A DNA stretch of 11,698 bases from a bacterium (Candidatus Gribaldobacteria) CG10_big_fil_rev_8_21_14_0_10_37_21 (GCA_002773495.1 PFAX01000010.1:7793-19490), one strand, 5' to 3'; counted from the first letter of the stretch, positions 6,007 to 11,698 are shown. Numbers and translations: made by a program. The notes: a model not told the origin generated them from the letters alone.

Positions 6007-6744
6007 TCAACTCTTGGCGAAAAGAAACAGCATCTCAAAGAACTGCTTAAAAGTTTGGTAAAACTCTTGGTTTTCAATAATAACGGCCATAAAGTCCTTG
6101 GCCTTGCCTGACATCAAGCCAATTTTACCCTCGTAAATAAAAATAGTTGAAGAGAAGGCAAACTTATCAGGCAAAAATCTGATTTCCCGTAAGCCCTTTT
6201 TACCCTCCTTGGCCCTTTTAGCTGTGGCTTTGGTTTTAAAATCAAGCCAACGCAAAAACATGCCTTGCTTTATTCTTTGTTGCGTCCATTTTTCCTCAAA
6301 CTCTAAATCAACATGTTTGAGCCAACTTTCGTAAGAAGAAATGGCTAACAACTCTTTGGGATTTTCTTTTAAGATATTTTTATAAACAGCTAAATAGCCC
6401 TCCTTGCCTTCAAAGAATTTTAGCTTGGGTTTTTCTTTATCACCCGCGTTATAAATTGACTTTAATTCTGGCAGAACTTTTTTTATTTCCGCCAGCCGTT
6501 TTTCTGAAATAGCCAGCAATGCCTCTGGGTTTTGGGCTATAAACAATGTTTTTTTGCCTTTTTTGGTTTCAGCTAAAAGGCCCTTTTCTTTTAAGCCCTC
6601 TATTGTTGTATAAACGGTTGTCCGTTTAACTTTGGCTTTTTTACCTAACTCCTGCACCGTTGCTTGCCCTAACTCAAGCGAAGCCACATAAACCTTTGCC
6701 TCGTTATCGCTTAACCCTAATTGTTTGATTGTTTCTATTGACAT
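6007..6744 (-). CDS. TrmB-family transcriptional regulator
   Basis: A 245-residue protein with an N-terminal winged helix-turn-helix of the TrmB type (residues 1 to about 70: LGLSDNEAKVYVASLELGQATVQELGKKAKVKRTTVYTTIEGL in part). A connecting helix with the ENPEALL-like segment QNPEALLAISEKRLAEI follows, then a C-terminal effector domain (about 100-245) starting at KLKFFEGKEGYLAVYKNIL. This layout is widespread in CPR genomes; TrmB proteins often sense sugars, but no ligand can be assigned here. I chose ATG 6744 because the homology starts there and the in-frame codons to 6840 overlap the promoter. An inverted repeat TGTCA-N7-TGACA lies in its leader (6753-6769) and another covers the divergent plus-strand promoter (6874-6890), suggesting autoregulation plus control of a neighbouring transcript. 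It ends in TGA. Confidence 0.85.
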   Translation of the reverse strand: MSIETIKQLGLSDNEAKVYVASLELGQATVQELGKKAKVKRTTVYTTIEGLKEKGLLAETKKGKKTLFIAQNPEALLAISEKRLAEIKKVLPELKSIYNAGDKEKPKLKFFEGKEGYLAVYKNILKENPKELLAISSYESWLKHVDLEFEEKWTQQRIKQGMFLRWLDFKTKATAKRAKEGKKGLREIRFLPDKFAFSSTIFIYEGKIGLMSGKAKDFMAVIIENQEFYQTFKQFFEMLFLFAKS

Positions 6745-6752
6745 ATATTTGT

Positions 6753-6769
6753 TGTCATAAATGATGACA
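6753..6769. promoter_or_regulatory. Operator-like inverted repeat in the regulator leader
   Basis: TGTCAT-N5-ATGACA, a 17-bp perfect dyad at roughly +9 to +25 of the predicted regulator transcript and 8 bp before the ATG. It has the same TGTCA-N7-TGACA form and length as 6874-6890. A bound regulator here would block elongation or initiation, fitting autorepression. Confidence 0.55.
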
Positions 6770-6784
6770 TTTTTGATTGGTTTA

Positions 6785-6813
6785 ATTGTAGCAAAAACAA
6801 AAGTTCTTGTCAA
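6785..6813 (-). promoter_or_regulatory. Promoter of the TrmB-family regulator
   Basis: On the minus strand: perfect -35 TTGACA (6813-6808), 17-nt spacer, -10 TACAAT (6790-6785). The start is expected near 6778, giving a leader of about 34 nt before ATG 6744. Confidence 0.75.
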
Positions 6814-6873
6814 TGGCCAGATAACACAAGGGCTTGCCACTTAAAGCAAAAATGTAAAAATAGTCAAAAATAG

Positions 6874-6890
6874 TGTCAAGACGCTTGACA
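6874..6890. promoter_or_regulatory. Operator-like inverted repeat over a plus-strand -35 box
   Basis: TGTCAAG-ACG-CTTGACA: 7-bp arms, 17 bp in all. Its right arm contains the -35 TTGACA of the promoter at 6885-6913, so a bound protein would exclude RNA polymerase. The outer TGTCA...TGACA with 7 bp between matches the site at 6753-6769. Confidence 0.6.
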
Positions 6891-6913
6891 AATTATATTT
6901 AATATGCTATACT
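6885..6913 (+). promoter_or_regulatory. Strong plus-strand promoter with no downstream gene
   Basis: TTGACA (6885-6890), 17-nt spacer ending in TGC (extended -10), TATACT (6908-6913); expected start about 6920. It is the closest match to consensus in the window. Nothing of normal size is encoded before the terminator at 7011-7035, and beyond that lie hicA and hicB in antisense orientation. Confidence 0.7.
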
Positions 6914-6919
6914 ATAATT

Positions 6920-7035
6920 GTCAAAATAAAAATAAATTAACAGTTCTTTTTAACAGCCATCCTTTGTTATAAAAGGTTTATGGGTTTAGAAGTAAGACAA
7001 AAAGGCAAACAAAAACCGCCTTTCGGCGGGTTTTT
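6920..7035 (+). ncRNA. Candidate small RNA of about 115 nt
   Basis: Inferred from a strong promoter ending at 6913 and an intrinsic terminator at 7011-7035 on the same strand. Internal structure is modest: CCTTT-N6-AAAGG at 6961-6976 can form a small hairpin. A 23-codon ORF (6980-7051) runs through the terminator and is probably accidental. I do not recognise an RNA family. With readthrough it would be antisense to hicA-hicB at 7057-7480. The rest of the 6745-7056 gap holds only the regulatory sites listed separately. Confidence 0.4.
7011..7035. terminator. Bidirectional intrinsic terminator downstream of the second hicBA
   Basis: CCGCC (7016-7020), a 4-nt loop, and GGCGG (7025-7029) are flanked by A5 (7011-7015) and T5 (7031-7035). 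In the minus direction it is a textbook terminator: CCGCC-GAAA-GGCGG-TTTTT with a GNRA loop, 22 nt after the hicA stop. In the plus direction the loop is TTTC and one G precedes the T-run, so it should also stop the RNA from 6920. Confidence 0.85.
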
Positions 7036-7056
7036 GCAGGGTTTAACCTAACGCAA

Positions 7057-7266
7057 TTAAAAGTCTTTTTCTTCAAGGCCGGATTGACGCAAAATTGACT
7101 TAAATGTGCCGCGAGGAATTTCTTTTTTGTTGTCAGGCACAATGGTTGTCCGAACTTCAAGCCCCATTTTCCGAAATTTTACATGACTTCCACATTGAGA
7201 AATCAAAATAAAACCGTGTTTTTGCAAAACTTTAATAATTTGTTTAGACGAAAAAAGCTTAGGCAT
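7057..7266 (-). CDS. hicA: HicA-type toxin, second copy
   Basis: A 69-residue HicA/YcfA-family mRNA interferase: helix SSKQIIKVLQKHGF, catalytic histidine in CGSHVKF (H28), the RTTIVPDNKKEIPRGTFKSIL strand-helix and C-terminal LRQSGLEEKDF. It shares the fold pattern with the copy at 3319-3543 but few identical residues, so it is a separate acquisition or an old paralogue. I chose the ATG at 7266 over 7272 because it gives MPKL, as in the first copy, and the same 8-nt ATGCCTAA overlap with hicB. The key residue is intact. Confidence 0.88.
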   Translation of the reverse strand: MPKLFSSKQIIKVLQKHGFILISQCGSHVKFRKMGLEVRTTIVPDNKKEIPRGTFKSILRQSGLEEKDF

Positions 7267-7480
7267 AAACAAAATTTTGGGCCACTATTTCCGGCTTTTC
7301 TATCTTCAACGGAGAATACATTTGCTGGTTGTCATCAAAATAAAGCTCTAGGGCTTCGTGTAAATTAGCCAACGCTTCTTTCTTGTTTTTACCAAAACTC
7401 GAAACATCAACGTTTAAGCACTGCACAACAAAATATTTACCCTCTTTCCAAAGAATATTTTTTAAACTTATTTTTTTCAT
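7259..7480 (-). CDS. hicB: HicB-type antitoxin, second copy
   Basis: A 73-residue HicB/UPF0150-family antitoxin: strand ILWKEGKYFVVQCLNVDVSSFG (residues 9-30) then helix NKKEALANLHEALELYFDD. It is shorter than many HicB proteins and shows no DNA-binding domain. It partners the HicA encoded downstream, with an 8-nt overlap. The -10 of its promoter lies 11 nt before the ATG, leaving a leader of about 5 nt. Confidence 0.82.
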   Translation of the reverse strand: MKKISLKNILWKEGKYFVVQCLNVDVSSFGKNKKEALANLHEALELYFDDNQQMYSPLKIEKPEIVAQNFVYA

Positions 7481-7491
7481 ATCTTTATTTG

Positions 7492-7520
7492 ATTGTATTA
7501 GACATCCATAAAAAAATCAA
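7492..7520 (-). promoter_or_regulatory. Promoter of the second hicBA pair
   Basis: On the minus strand: -35 TTGATT (7520-7515), 17-nt spacer, -10 TACAAT (7497-7492). Predicted start near 7485, giving a very short leader before ATG 7480. Confidence 0.65.
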
Positions 7521-7550
7521 GTCCAGTAGCAAACCCTTGCCCCTATTCTT

Positions 7551-7640
7551 AAGCCCGCAAGCATTGCACTTTCGACCTTTCAGATAAAACTCAAACTATA
7601 CCTCGCAGAAATAGCATACAAATAACTCTGCGGGCTTTTT
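7551..7640 (+). other. Structured element with two mutually exclusive stems and a T-run
   Basis: AAGCCCGCA (7551-7559) is perfectly complementary to TGCGGGCTT (7629-7637). The latter overlaps TCTGCGGG (7627-7634), which can instead pair with CTCGCAGA (7602-7609) around a 17-nt loop. The region ends CTTTTT (7635-7640). Either pairing gives a terminator-like end, and switching between them resembles an attenuator or leader RNA. GCAA-GCA-TTGC (7557-7567) is a small extra hairpin. No tRNA or named riboswitch matches by eye. Alternatives are a structured repetitive element or the remnant of an RNA gene. The next gene has its own promoter 16 nt downstream, so this element is not in its leader. Confidence 0.45.
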
Positions 7641-7655
7641 ATTTGCAAATTAAAA

Positions 7656-7683
7656 TTGACTTTAAGGGAAAATATGCTAAACT
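7656..7683 (+). promoter_or_regulatory. Promoter of the yvlD-like/secG transcript
   Basis: TTGACT (7656-7661), 16-nt spacer ending TGC (extended -10), TAAACT (7678-7683). Only 7 nt separate the -10 from ATG 7691, so the start of transcription falls on or next to the start codon (leaderless). Confidence 0.65.
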
Positions 7684-7690
7684 TAAAGCA

Positions 7691-8050
7691 ATGAAGAAAA
7701 AGACGCTTTTTTGGTCTCTGTTAGCTTCTCTAATTGGGCTTTTGCTGAGTGTTTTGTTTTTGCCCAAGGTTTACATTGACGGAAGCTATTTTAACCAAAT
7801 TAAAACAGTCCTCTTCGCTGGGATTGTTTTAGGCCTTGTTAACTATTTTTTAAAGCCGGCCTTAAGCTTATTGACAGCCCCTTTAAAAATCTTAACTTTA
7901 GGCCTATTTGCTTTAATTTTAGATATTTTAATTCTTTGGGGGGTGGACATTTTATTCCCCTCTTTGCATATCAAGGGCTTAACTTATCTGTTCTTCACTT
8001 CTCTAATTATTTGGTTAGCTAACCTTTTAACCCCTAAAAAGAAAAATTAA
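7691..8050 (+). CDS. YvlD/phage holin 4-2 family membrane protein
   Basis: A 119-residue integral membrane protein with four hydrophobic segments (about residues 7-24, 41-57, 62-82 and 95-112). It carries the family pattern GLVNYFLKPALSLLTAPLKI (about 47-66) of PF04020, named for holin-like topology but widespread as chromosomal proteins such as Bacillus YvlD. Function is not established; a role in envelope stress is suggested for some members. The start at 7691 is preferred to TTG 7643 because it gives a normal N-terminus (MKKKTLFWSLLASL) and follows a promoter by 7 nt. It lies 4 nt before secG and is probably co-transcribed with it. Confidence 0.85.
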   Translation: MKKKTLFWSLLASLIGLLLSVLFLPKVYIDGSYFNQIKTVLFAGIVLGLVNYFLKPALSLLTAPLKILTLGLFALILDILILWGVDILFPSLHIKGLTYLFFTSLIIWLANLLTPKKKN

Positions 8051-8054
8051 AAAT

Positions 8055-8276
8055 ATGAATAACATTTTAACTATTTTACAAGTTATTGTTTCAGCTATTC
8101 TTATCGCTTTAGTTTTATTACAACAAAGAGGTGCTGGCTTAGGGAGTGCTTTTGGGGGCGGGAGTGGTGGTGGCTCTTACTTAAAACGAAGGGGTCTGGA
8201 AAAAAACATTGTGACAGGCACTATAATTTCAGCCATTATTTTTGTTCTCTTGGCTATTTTGAACTTAATTTTCTAA
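8055..8276 (+). CDS. secG: Preprotein translocase subunit SecG
   Basis: A 73-residue protein with the SecG layout: a first membrane helix (ILTILQVIVSAILIALVLLQQ, about 4-24), a glycine-rich loop (RGAGLGSAFGGGSGGG, about 25-40) and a second membrane helix (about 52-72). SecG assists SecYE in moving proteins across the membrane. Length and the LLQQRGAGLGSAFGG signature are typical. It starts 4 nt after the yvlD-like gene without a Shine-Dalgarno sequence; its TAA lies inside the hairpin at 8273-8315. Confidence 0.95.
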   Translation: MNNILTILQVIVSAILIALVLLQQRGAGLGSAFGGGSGGGSYLKRRGLEKNIVTGTIISAIIFVLLAILNLIF

Positions 8277-8315
8277 CTAAGTTAAGTGCCGGTTTTCGGA
8301 ACTTAACTTAGTTAG
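8273..8315. repeat. Long inverted repeat containing the secG stop codon
   Basis: CTAACTAAGTTAAGT (8273-8287) pairs perfectly with ACTTAACTTAGTTAG (8301-8315), extended inward by CCG/CGG. No T-run follows on the plus strand, so termination is doubtful and the next gene may still be read from the yvlD-like promoter. It could stabilise the secG 3' end or be an inserted palindrome. No clear promoter is visible between here and the gene at 8346. Confidence 0.7.
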
Positions 8316-8345
8316 GTTCAGGTTCACACACTTTTCCTTATCTTT

Positions 8346-10352
8346 ATGAAAAATCCTTTTTCATCTAAACTTTCTAAATTTTCTTTTAAATTAAGTAAGT
8401 TTCCTTCAGGTAAACAATGGAAACATTTTTTTAGTGCTTTAAGCAAAAAAGAAAAAACACTCTTTTTTGCTTTAACTTTAATTGCTCTTGCCTCTTTAAG
8501 TTTCCTTAGTTTTAACTTTTACACCTCACATACAATTGCCATTGCGAAAAATGGAGGCACTTTTAGCGAAGGTGTTTTGGGGCAACCTAAGTTTTTAAAC
8601 CCTCTTTACTTATCCAGCCAAGACATTGACCGAGATATCGTGGAAATTATTTTTTCAGGAATTATGAAGTACGACGAAAACGGAAAGTTAATTAATGACT
8701 TAGCAGAAAGTTATGAAATAAAAGACGAGAGCAAAACTTTTGAGTTTGTCTTAAAAAACGCCTTTTGGCACGATGGCACCCCCGTAACTTCCGATGATAT
8801 CGCCTTTACAGTAGGGCTTATCCAAAACCCAGATTACCAGAGCCCTTTAAGAATAAAATTAACCGGTATTTTAGTTGAACCCCTCTCAAGTAATAAAATT
8901 GCTTTTAAATTGCCTAAAACATACCCCGGATTTTTAGAAACTTTAACTTTTAAGGTTTTACCTAAGCACATTTTTAAGGACCTGCCCTACAATGGTTTCC
9001 CTTTAACTTTAGCTTCTAAAGAATACTTAGTGGGTTCTGGCCCATTCAAAATAGATAAGATTGAGCAAGATTCTTCTGGGTTTGTTAAAAAGATTACTCT
9101 AAACAAAAATAAAGATTATTTTTTAAAAGAGCCCTATTTAGATAAAGTAGAATTTGTTTTCTTTAAAAACGAACGCGACTTATCCTCGGCCTTAAGTATG
9201 AAAGATCTTGATGGGGCATCTCTTGCTTCAGGCAAGCTGGGGATTGGCTTAAAAGATTATGCTTTAGGGTTACCTAGATACTTTGCCTTATTTTTTAATT
9301 TAAATAAAGAAAATTCATTTCAAGACAAGGGCTTAAGGCAGGCCATTAGCTTAGCCATTAATAAAGCAAAAATTGTTAAAGAGGTTTTCTCTAACAAGGG
9401 CCAAGTGGCTGACTCGCCTGCTTTGCCTTTGTTTTTTGGCCTGAACGACTTAGCAGAAAAAAAAGAGTTTAATAAAGAGGAAGCAAGTAAACTCTTTGAC
9501 CAACTTGACTTTAAAATAAATGAAACAACTGGCAAAAGAGAGGCAACTAAACTAAAAGAACCAATCTTTATCTTTACTAAAGCATTAACCTTAAAAAGCG
9601 AAGGCCAAGAAGTAAGCAAACTTCAAGAGTGTTTGGCTAAGTTTCCTGATGTTTACCCGGGTGGCACTATTAGTGGTTACTTTGGCTCACAAACAAGAGT
9701 GGCTGTAATAAAGTTTCAAGAAAAATTTAAAGCCGAAATTTTAACCCCAGCTGGCTTAACAAAGGCCACGGGGGATGTTAAACAAATGACTAGAGAAAAA
9801 CTAAACGAAATTTGTTTCCCCGGGGGAGAAGAAACAACAAGCTTTGAAATAACAATAACAACAAGCGACCAATACCCCTTATTAGATATTGCCGAAAGTA
9901 TTAAAAATGATTTAGAAGCCCTTAGCTTGAATGTTGAAATAAACGCTGTTTCTTTGAGTGAATTACAAATCAATGTCTTGTCTAAAAGAAACTTCGAGCT
10001 TTTGCTCTTTGGTGAGGCCCTGGGTTCAATCCCAGACCCATTCACTTTCTGGCACTCGTCTCAAAAAGATTACCCGGGCTTAAATATAGGCGGCTATGTT
10101 TCAAAGCAAGCCGACGAATTTTTAACTAAAGCTAGAGAAGCGCAAACAGAACAAGAAAGAAATAAAAACTTAGAGGCCTTTCAAGAAGTAGTTGCCAAGG
10201 ATTTGCCCGCTATATTTTTAGTTAGGCCTGACTATATTTACACCCTATCTTCTAATTTAAAAGGTTTTGCTATGCAAAAAATAACTGAACCCTCAAAAAG
10301 ATTTTCCACCATAGAAAACTGGTACAAAAAAACAAAAAGGGTTTGGAGATAA
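8346..10352 (+). CDS. Oligopeptide-type ABC solute-binding protein (SBP_bac_5) with inserted peptidoglycan-binding domain
   Basis: A 668-residue extracytoplasmic protein. Residues 1-37 are basic and cytoplasmic; a membrane helix at about 38-58 acts as an uncleaved anchor (no lipobox cysteine). The family 5 binding-protein fold follows: GGTFSEGVLGQPKFLNPL (70-87), the AESYEIKDESKTFEFVLKNAFWHDGTPVTSDDIAFT block (120-154), and GSGPFKI (230-236). At about 412-492 the fold is interrupted by a PG_binding_1-like domain: LKSEGQEVSKLQECL, YPGGTISGYFGSQTRVAVIKFQ, then KLNEICFP. The binding-protein lobe resumes at TSFEITITTSDQYPLLDIAE and ends in a normal C-terminus. Expected role: capture of peptides for an ABC importer whose permease and ATPase are not in the window. 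The inserted domain could tether the protein to the cell wall. It follows secG by 69 nt. Confidence 0.9.
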   Translation: MKNPFSSKLSKFSFKLSKFPSGKQWKHFFSALSKKEKTLFFALTLIALASLSFLSFNFYTSHTIAIAKNGGTFSEGVLGQPKFLNPLYLSSQDIDRDIVEIIFSGIMKYDENGKLINDLAESYEIKDESKTFEFVLKNAFWHDGTPVTSDDIAFTVGLIQNPDYQSPLRIKLTGILVEPLSSNKIAFKLPKTYPGFLETLTFKVLPKHIFKDLPYNGFPLTLASKEYLVGSGPFKIDKIEQDSSGFVKKITLNKNKDYFLKEPYLDKVEFVFFKNERDLSSALSMKDLDGASLASGKLGIGLKDYALGLPRYFALFFNLNKENSFQDKGLRQAISLAINKAKIVKEVFSNKGQVADSPALPLFFGLNDLAEKKEFNKEEASKLFDQLDFKINETTGKREATKLKEPIFIFTKALTLKSEGQEVSKLQECLAKFPDVYPGGTISGYFGSQTRVAVIKFQEKFKAEILTPAGLTKATGDVKQMTREKLNEICFPGGEETTSFEITITTSDQYPLLDIAESIKNDLEALSLNVEINAVSLSELQINVLSKRNFELLLFGEALGSIPDPFTFWHSSQKDYPGLNIGGYVSKQADEFLTKAREAQTEQERNKNLEAFQEVVAKDLPAIFLVRPDYIYTLSSNLKGFAMQKITEPSKRFSTIENWYKKTKRVWR

Positions 10353-10374
10353 ATAAAAAAGTTTAAACTATTAC

Positions 10375-10418
10375 TAACCCGATAAAATGAAACCTTGACT
10401 TCTTGTTTTATCGGGTTA
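10375..10418. repeat. Inverted repeat overlapping the DUF4143 ATPase promoter
   Basis: TAACCCGATAAAA (10375-10387) and TTTTATCGGGTTA (10406-10418) are perfectly complementary with an 18-nt loop. The loop holds the -35 box and the right arm runs into the -10 box of the promoter at 10395-10422. It could terminate the upstream gene (weak, no T-run) or be an operator. Confidence 0.65.
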
Positions 10419-10422
10419 AAAT
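10395..10422 (+). promoter_or_regulatory. Promoter of the AAA_14/DUF4143 ATPase gene
   Basis: TTGACT (10395-10400), 16-nt spacer, TAAAAT (10417-10422). The ATG at 10431 is 8 nt after the -10, so the mRNA should be leaderless or nearly so. Confidence 0.6.
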
Positions 10423-10430
10423 AGAAATGT

Positions 10431-11672
10431 ATGATAAAAAGAACCCTTTTCAATGAACTAAAAAACCATCTCAACAAAAAAGAAATTACTTTTATTGTTG
10501 GCGCCAGGCAAGCTGGTAAAACCACCTTAATGGTTTTGCTTCGTGATTTTCTTGAAAAGCAAGGAGAAAAAACCGTCTCTTTAAACCTTGACATTGAAAG
10601 AGACAAACAATTTTTCGTTTCCCAAGAAATATTGATAAAAAAAATAGAATTGGAAATCGGCAAAAGCAAGGGTTATATTTTTCTTGATGAAATCCAAAGA
10701 AAAGAAAATGCTGGGCTTTTTCTAAAAGGTATTTATGATATGAATCTGCCTTATAAGTTTATTGTTTCTGGCTCGGGCAGTTTGGAGTTAAAAGAAAAAA
10801 TCCACGAATCATTAGCTGGCAGAAAAATAATGTTTGAACTCCAAACTTTGTCTTTTAACGAATTCGCGAACTTTAAAACAAATTATCAGTACGAAAATAA
10901 TTTACCTGATTTTTTTACCATTGACCAAATACAAACAGAACAACTACTCGCAGAATATCTTAATTGCGGTGGCTACCCAAAAGTAATTTTAGATGATCAG
11001 TTGTCGGAAAAAAAGAAAACTATTGAGGAAATATACCGCGCCTATTTAGAACGGGATATTTCTTACTTGCTGGGCGTTCAGAAAACAGAAGTATTCACAA
11101 ACTTAGTTAAAATAATCGCTTCTCAAATTGGCGGATTAGTAAATTTTACTGAACTGTCATCTACTTTGAGAATCTCTGCTAAAACAATAAAAAATTATCT
11201 TTGGTATCTTGAAAAAACTTTTGTCTTAAAAAGAGTCGACCCTTTTTTCAGAAATATCAGAAAAGAAATCAGCAAGGCACCTGTTTATTATTTTAATGAT
11301 TTGGGCTTGAAGAACTACGCGCTAAATGAGTTTGGCAATGCTCTAAATTTTCAAAATGCCGGTTTTTTATTTGAAAATTTTGTCTACAAACTTATCCAAG
11401 AACAAACACAAGACAGTTCCGCTAAAATTAATTTTTGGCGCACTACCGACAAAGCCGAAGTTGACTTTGTTTTGAATTTCGGCAAAGAAATTGTCCCTAT
11501 TGAAGCAAAATATTCTCACCTGAAAGAGCCAACCTTAACTCGCTCTTTAAGAGGCTTTATTGAAAAATATCGACCGAAAAGGGTGTTCGTTGTTAATTTA
11601 TCGCTTAACCAAAAAATAAAAATAGACGGCTCAGAAATCAACTTTACGCCTTTTTATCTCTTAAAAACTTAA
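10431..11672 (+). CDS. AAA_14/DUF4143 family ATP-binding protein
   Basis: A 413-residue P-loop ATPase of the archaeal/CPR-enriched AAA_14 plus DUF4143 type. Walker A is GARQAGKT (24-31), Walker B is YIFLDEIQ (82-89), and a sensor-like FIVSGSGSLELKEK follows near 110-122. The DUF4143 part (about 200-330) includes a winged-helix-like segment, FTELSSTLRISAKTIKNYLWYLE. The C-terminus has a PD-(D/E)XK-like pattern: EVDFVLNFGKE (343-353) then IEAKYS (357-362). The cellular role of the family is not known to me. Members are numerous, patchily distributed and often transferred between genomes, sometimes near toxin-antitoxin genes. All motifs are intact. It is monocistronic from its own promoter, with a possible next gene 15 nt downstream. 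Confidence 0.88.
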   Translation: MIKRTLFNELKNHLNKKEITFIVGARQAGKTTLMVLLRDFLEKQGEKTVSLNLDIERDKQFFVSQEILIKKIELEIGKSKGYIFLDEIQRKENAGLFLKGIYDMNLPYKFIVSGSGSLELKEKIHESLAGRKIMFELQTLSFNEFANFKTNYQYENNLPDFFTIDQIQTEQLLAEYLNCGGYPKVILDDQLSEKKKTIEEIYRAYLERDISYLLGVQKTEVFTNLVKIIASQIGGLVNFTELSSTLRISAKTIKNYLWYLEKTFVLKRVDPFFRNIRKEISKAPVYYFNDLGLKNYALNEFGNALNFQNAGFLFENFVYKLIQEQTQDSSAKINFWRTTDKAEVDFVLNFGKEIVPIEAKYSHLKEPTLTRSLRGFIEKYRPKRVFVVNLSLNQKIKIDGSEINFTPFYLLKT

Positions 11673-11687
11673 CCTGTATTAAAAACT

Positions 11688-11698
11688 ATGAAACAAAT
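11688..11698 (+). other. Possible start of the next gene
   Basis: ATG AAA CAA begins 15 nt after the ATPase stop and runs off the window. Only three codons are visible, so nothing can be said about the product. Confidence 0.2.

Noticed and set aside
6980..7051. A 23-codon plus-strand ORF (MGLEVRQKGK...) after the strong promoter; its first six residues equal a stretch in the nearby HicA.
   Set aside because: It reads straight through the terminator hairpin, has no Shine-Dalgarno sequence and no family resemblance; the MGLEVR match is too short and is probably chance.
7551..7640. A tRNA or tmRNA gene suggested by GCCCGCA...TGCGGGC ends.
   Set aside because: Neither strand gives D, anticodon and T arms in register, and there is no convincing TTCRA loop.
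10020..10045. GGTTCAATCCC, similar to a tRNA T-arm.
   Set aside because: It lies inside the binding-protein coding sequence (LGSIPDPFTF) and no acceptor or anticodon arms surround it.
9320..10669. Minus-strand ORFs of 99-143 codons within and after the binding-protein gene.
   Set aside because: They mirror the binding-protein and DUF4143 coding sequences, have low-complexity serine/leucine-rich products and match no family.

Overview
The window is AT-rich and compact. It looks like a chromosomal segment of a Candidate Phyla Radiation (Patescibacteria) bacterium, probably Parcubacteria- or Microgenomates-like. This placement is inferred from gene content (V/A-type ATPase, DUF5678 protein, two hicBA pairs, secG followed by an oligopeptide-binding protein, AAA_14/DUF4143 ATPase), from the near absence of Shine-Dalgarno sequences, and from short palindromic repeats. 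TGA is a normal stop (DUF5678 protein, TrmB regulator), so the TGA-recoded Gracilibacteria/Absconditabacteria are unlikely.

Layout. Bases 1-2117 (minus) hold the start of a V/A-type ATPase operon, subunit H then subunit I, which runs off the left edge. Its promoter overlaps a hairpin that can also act as a terminator for upstream transcription. Bases 2279-3778 (minus) hold a DUF5678 protein and a hicB-hicA-methyltransferase cassette. The cassette is bracketed by two 38-bp direct repeats, each carrying a complete sigma-70-type promoter. Bases 3811-5948 are a scar: the last codons of a uvrA-like gene, an IS5-type insertion sequence whose transposase has one in-frame stop, and a decayed uvrC. 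The uvrC has lost its GIY-YIG domain, carries two frameshifts and contains several small repeats. A perfect 48-bp palindrome separates uvrC from the convergent regulator gene.

Bases 6007-7480 hold a TrmB-family regulator (minus), a 312-bp gene-free region and a second hicBA pair (minus). The gene-free region has a very strong plus-strand promoter covered by an operator-like inverted repeat. That repeat has the same TGTCA-N7-TGACA form as one in the regulator's own leader. The promoter points at a bidirectional terminator about 115 nt away, which suggests a small RNA or an antisense transcript. Bases 7551-7640 hold a structured element with two mutually exclusive stems ending in a T-run. Bases 7691-10352 (plus) hold a YvlD-type membrane protein, SecG, and an oligopeptide-type solute-binding protein with a peptidoglycan-binding domain inserted in it. 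Bases 10431-11672 hold an AAA_14/DUF4143 ATPase, and the next gene may begin at 11688.

Three promoters place the -10 box only 6-8 nt before the ATG, and a fourth 11 nt before it. This points to leaderless or near-leaderless transcripts as a common mode of expression here.
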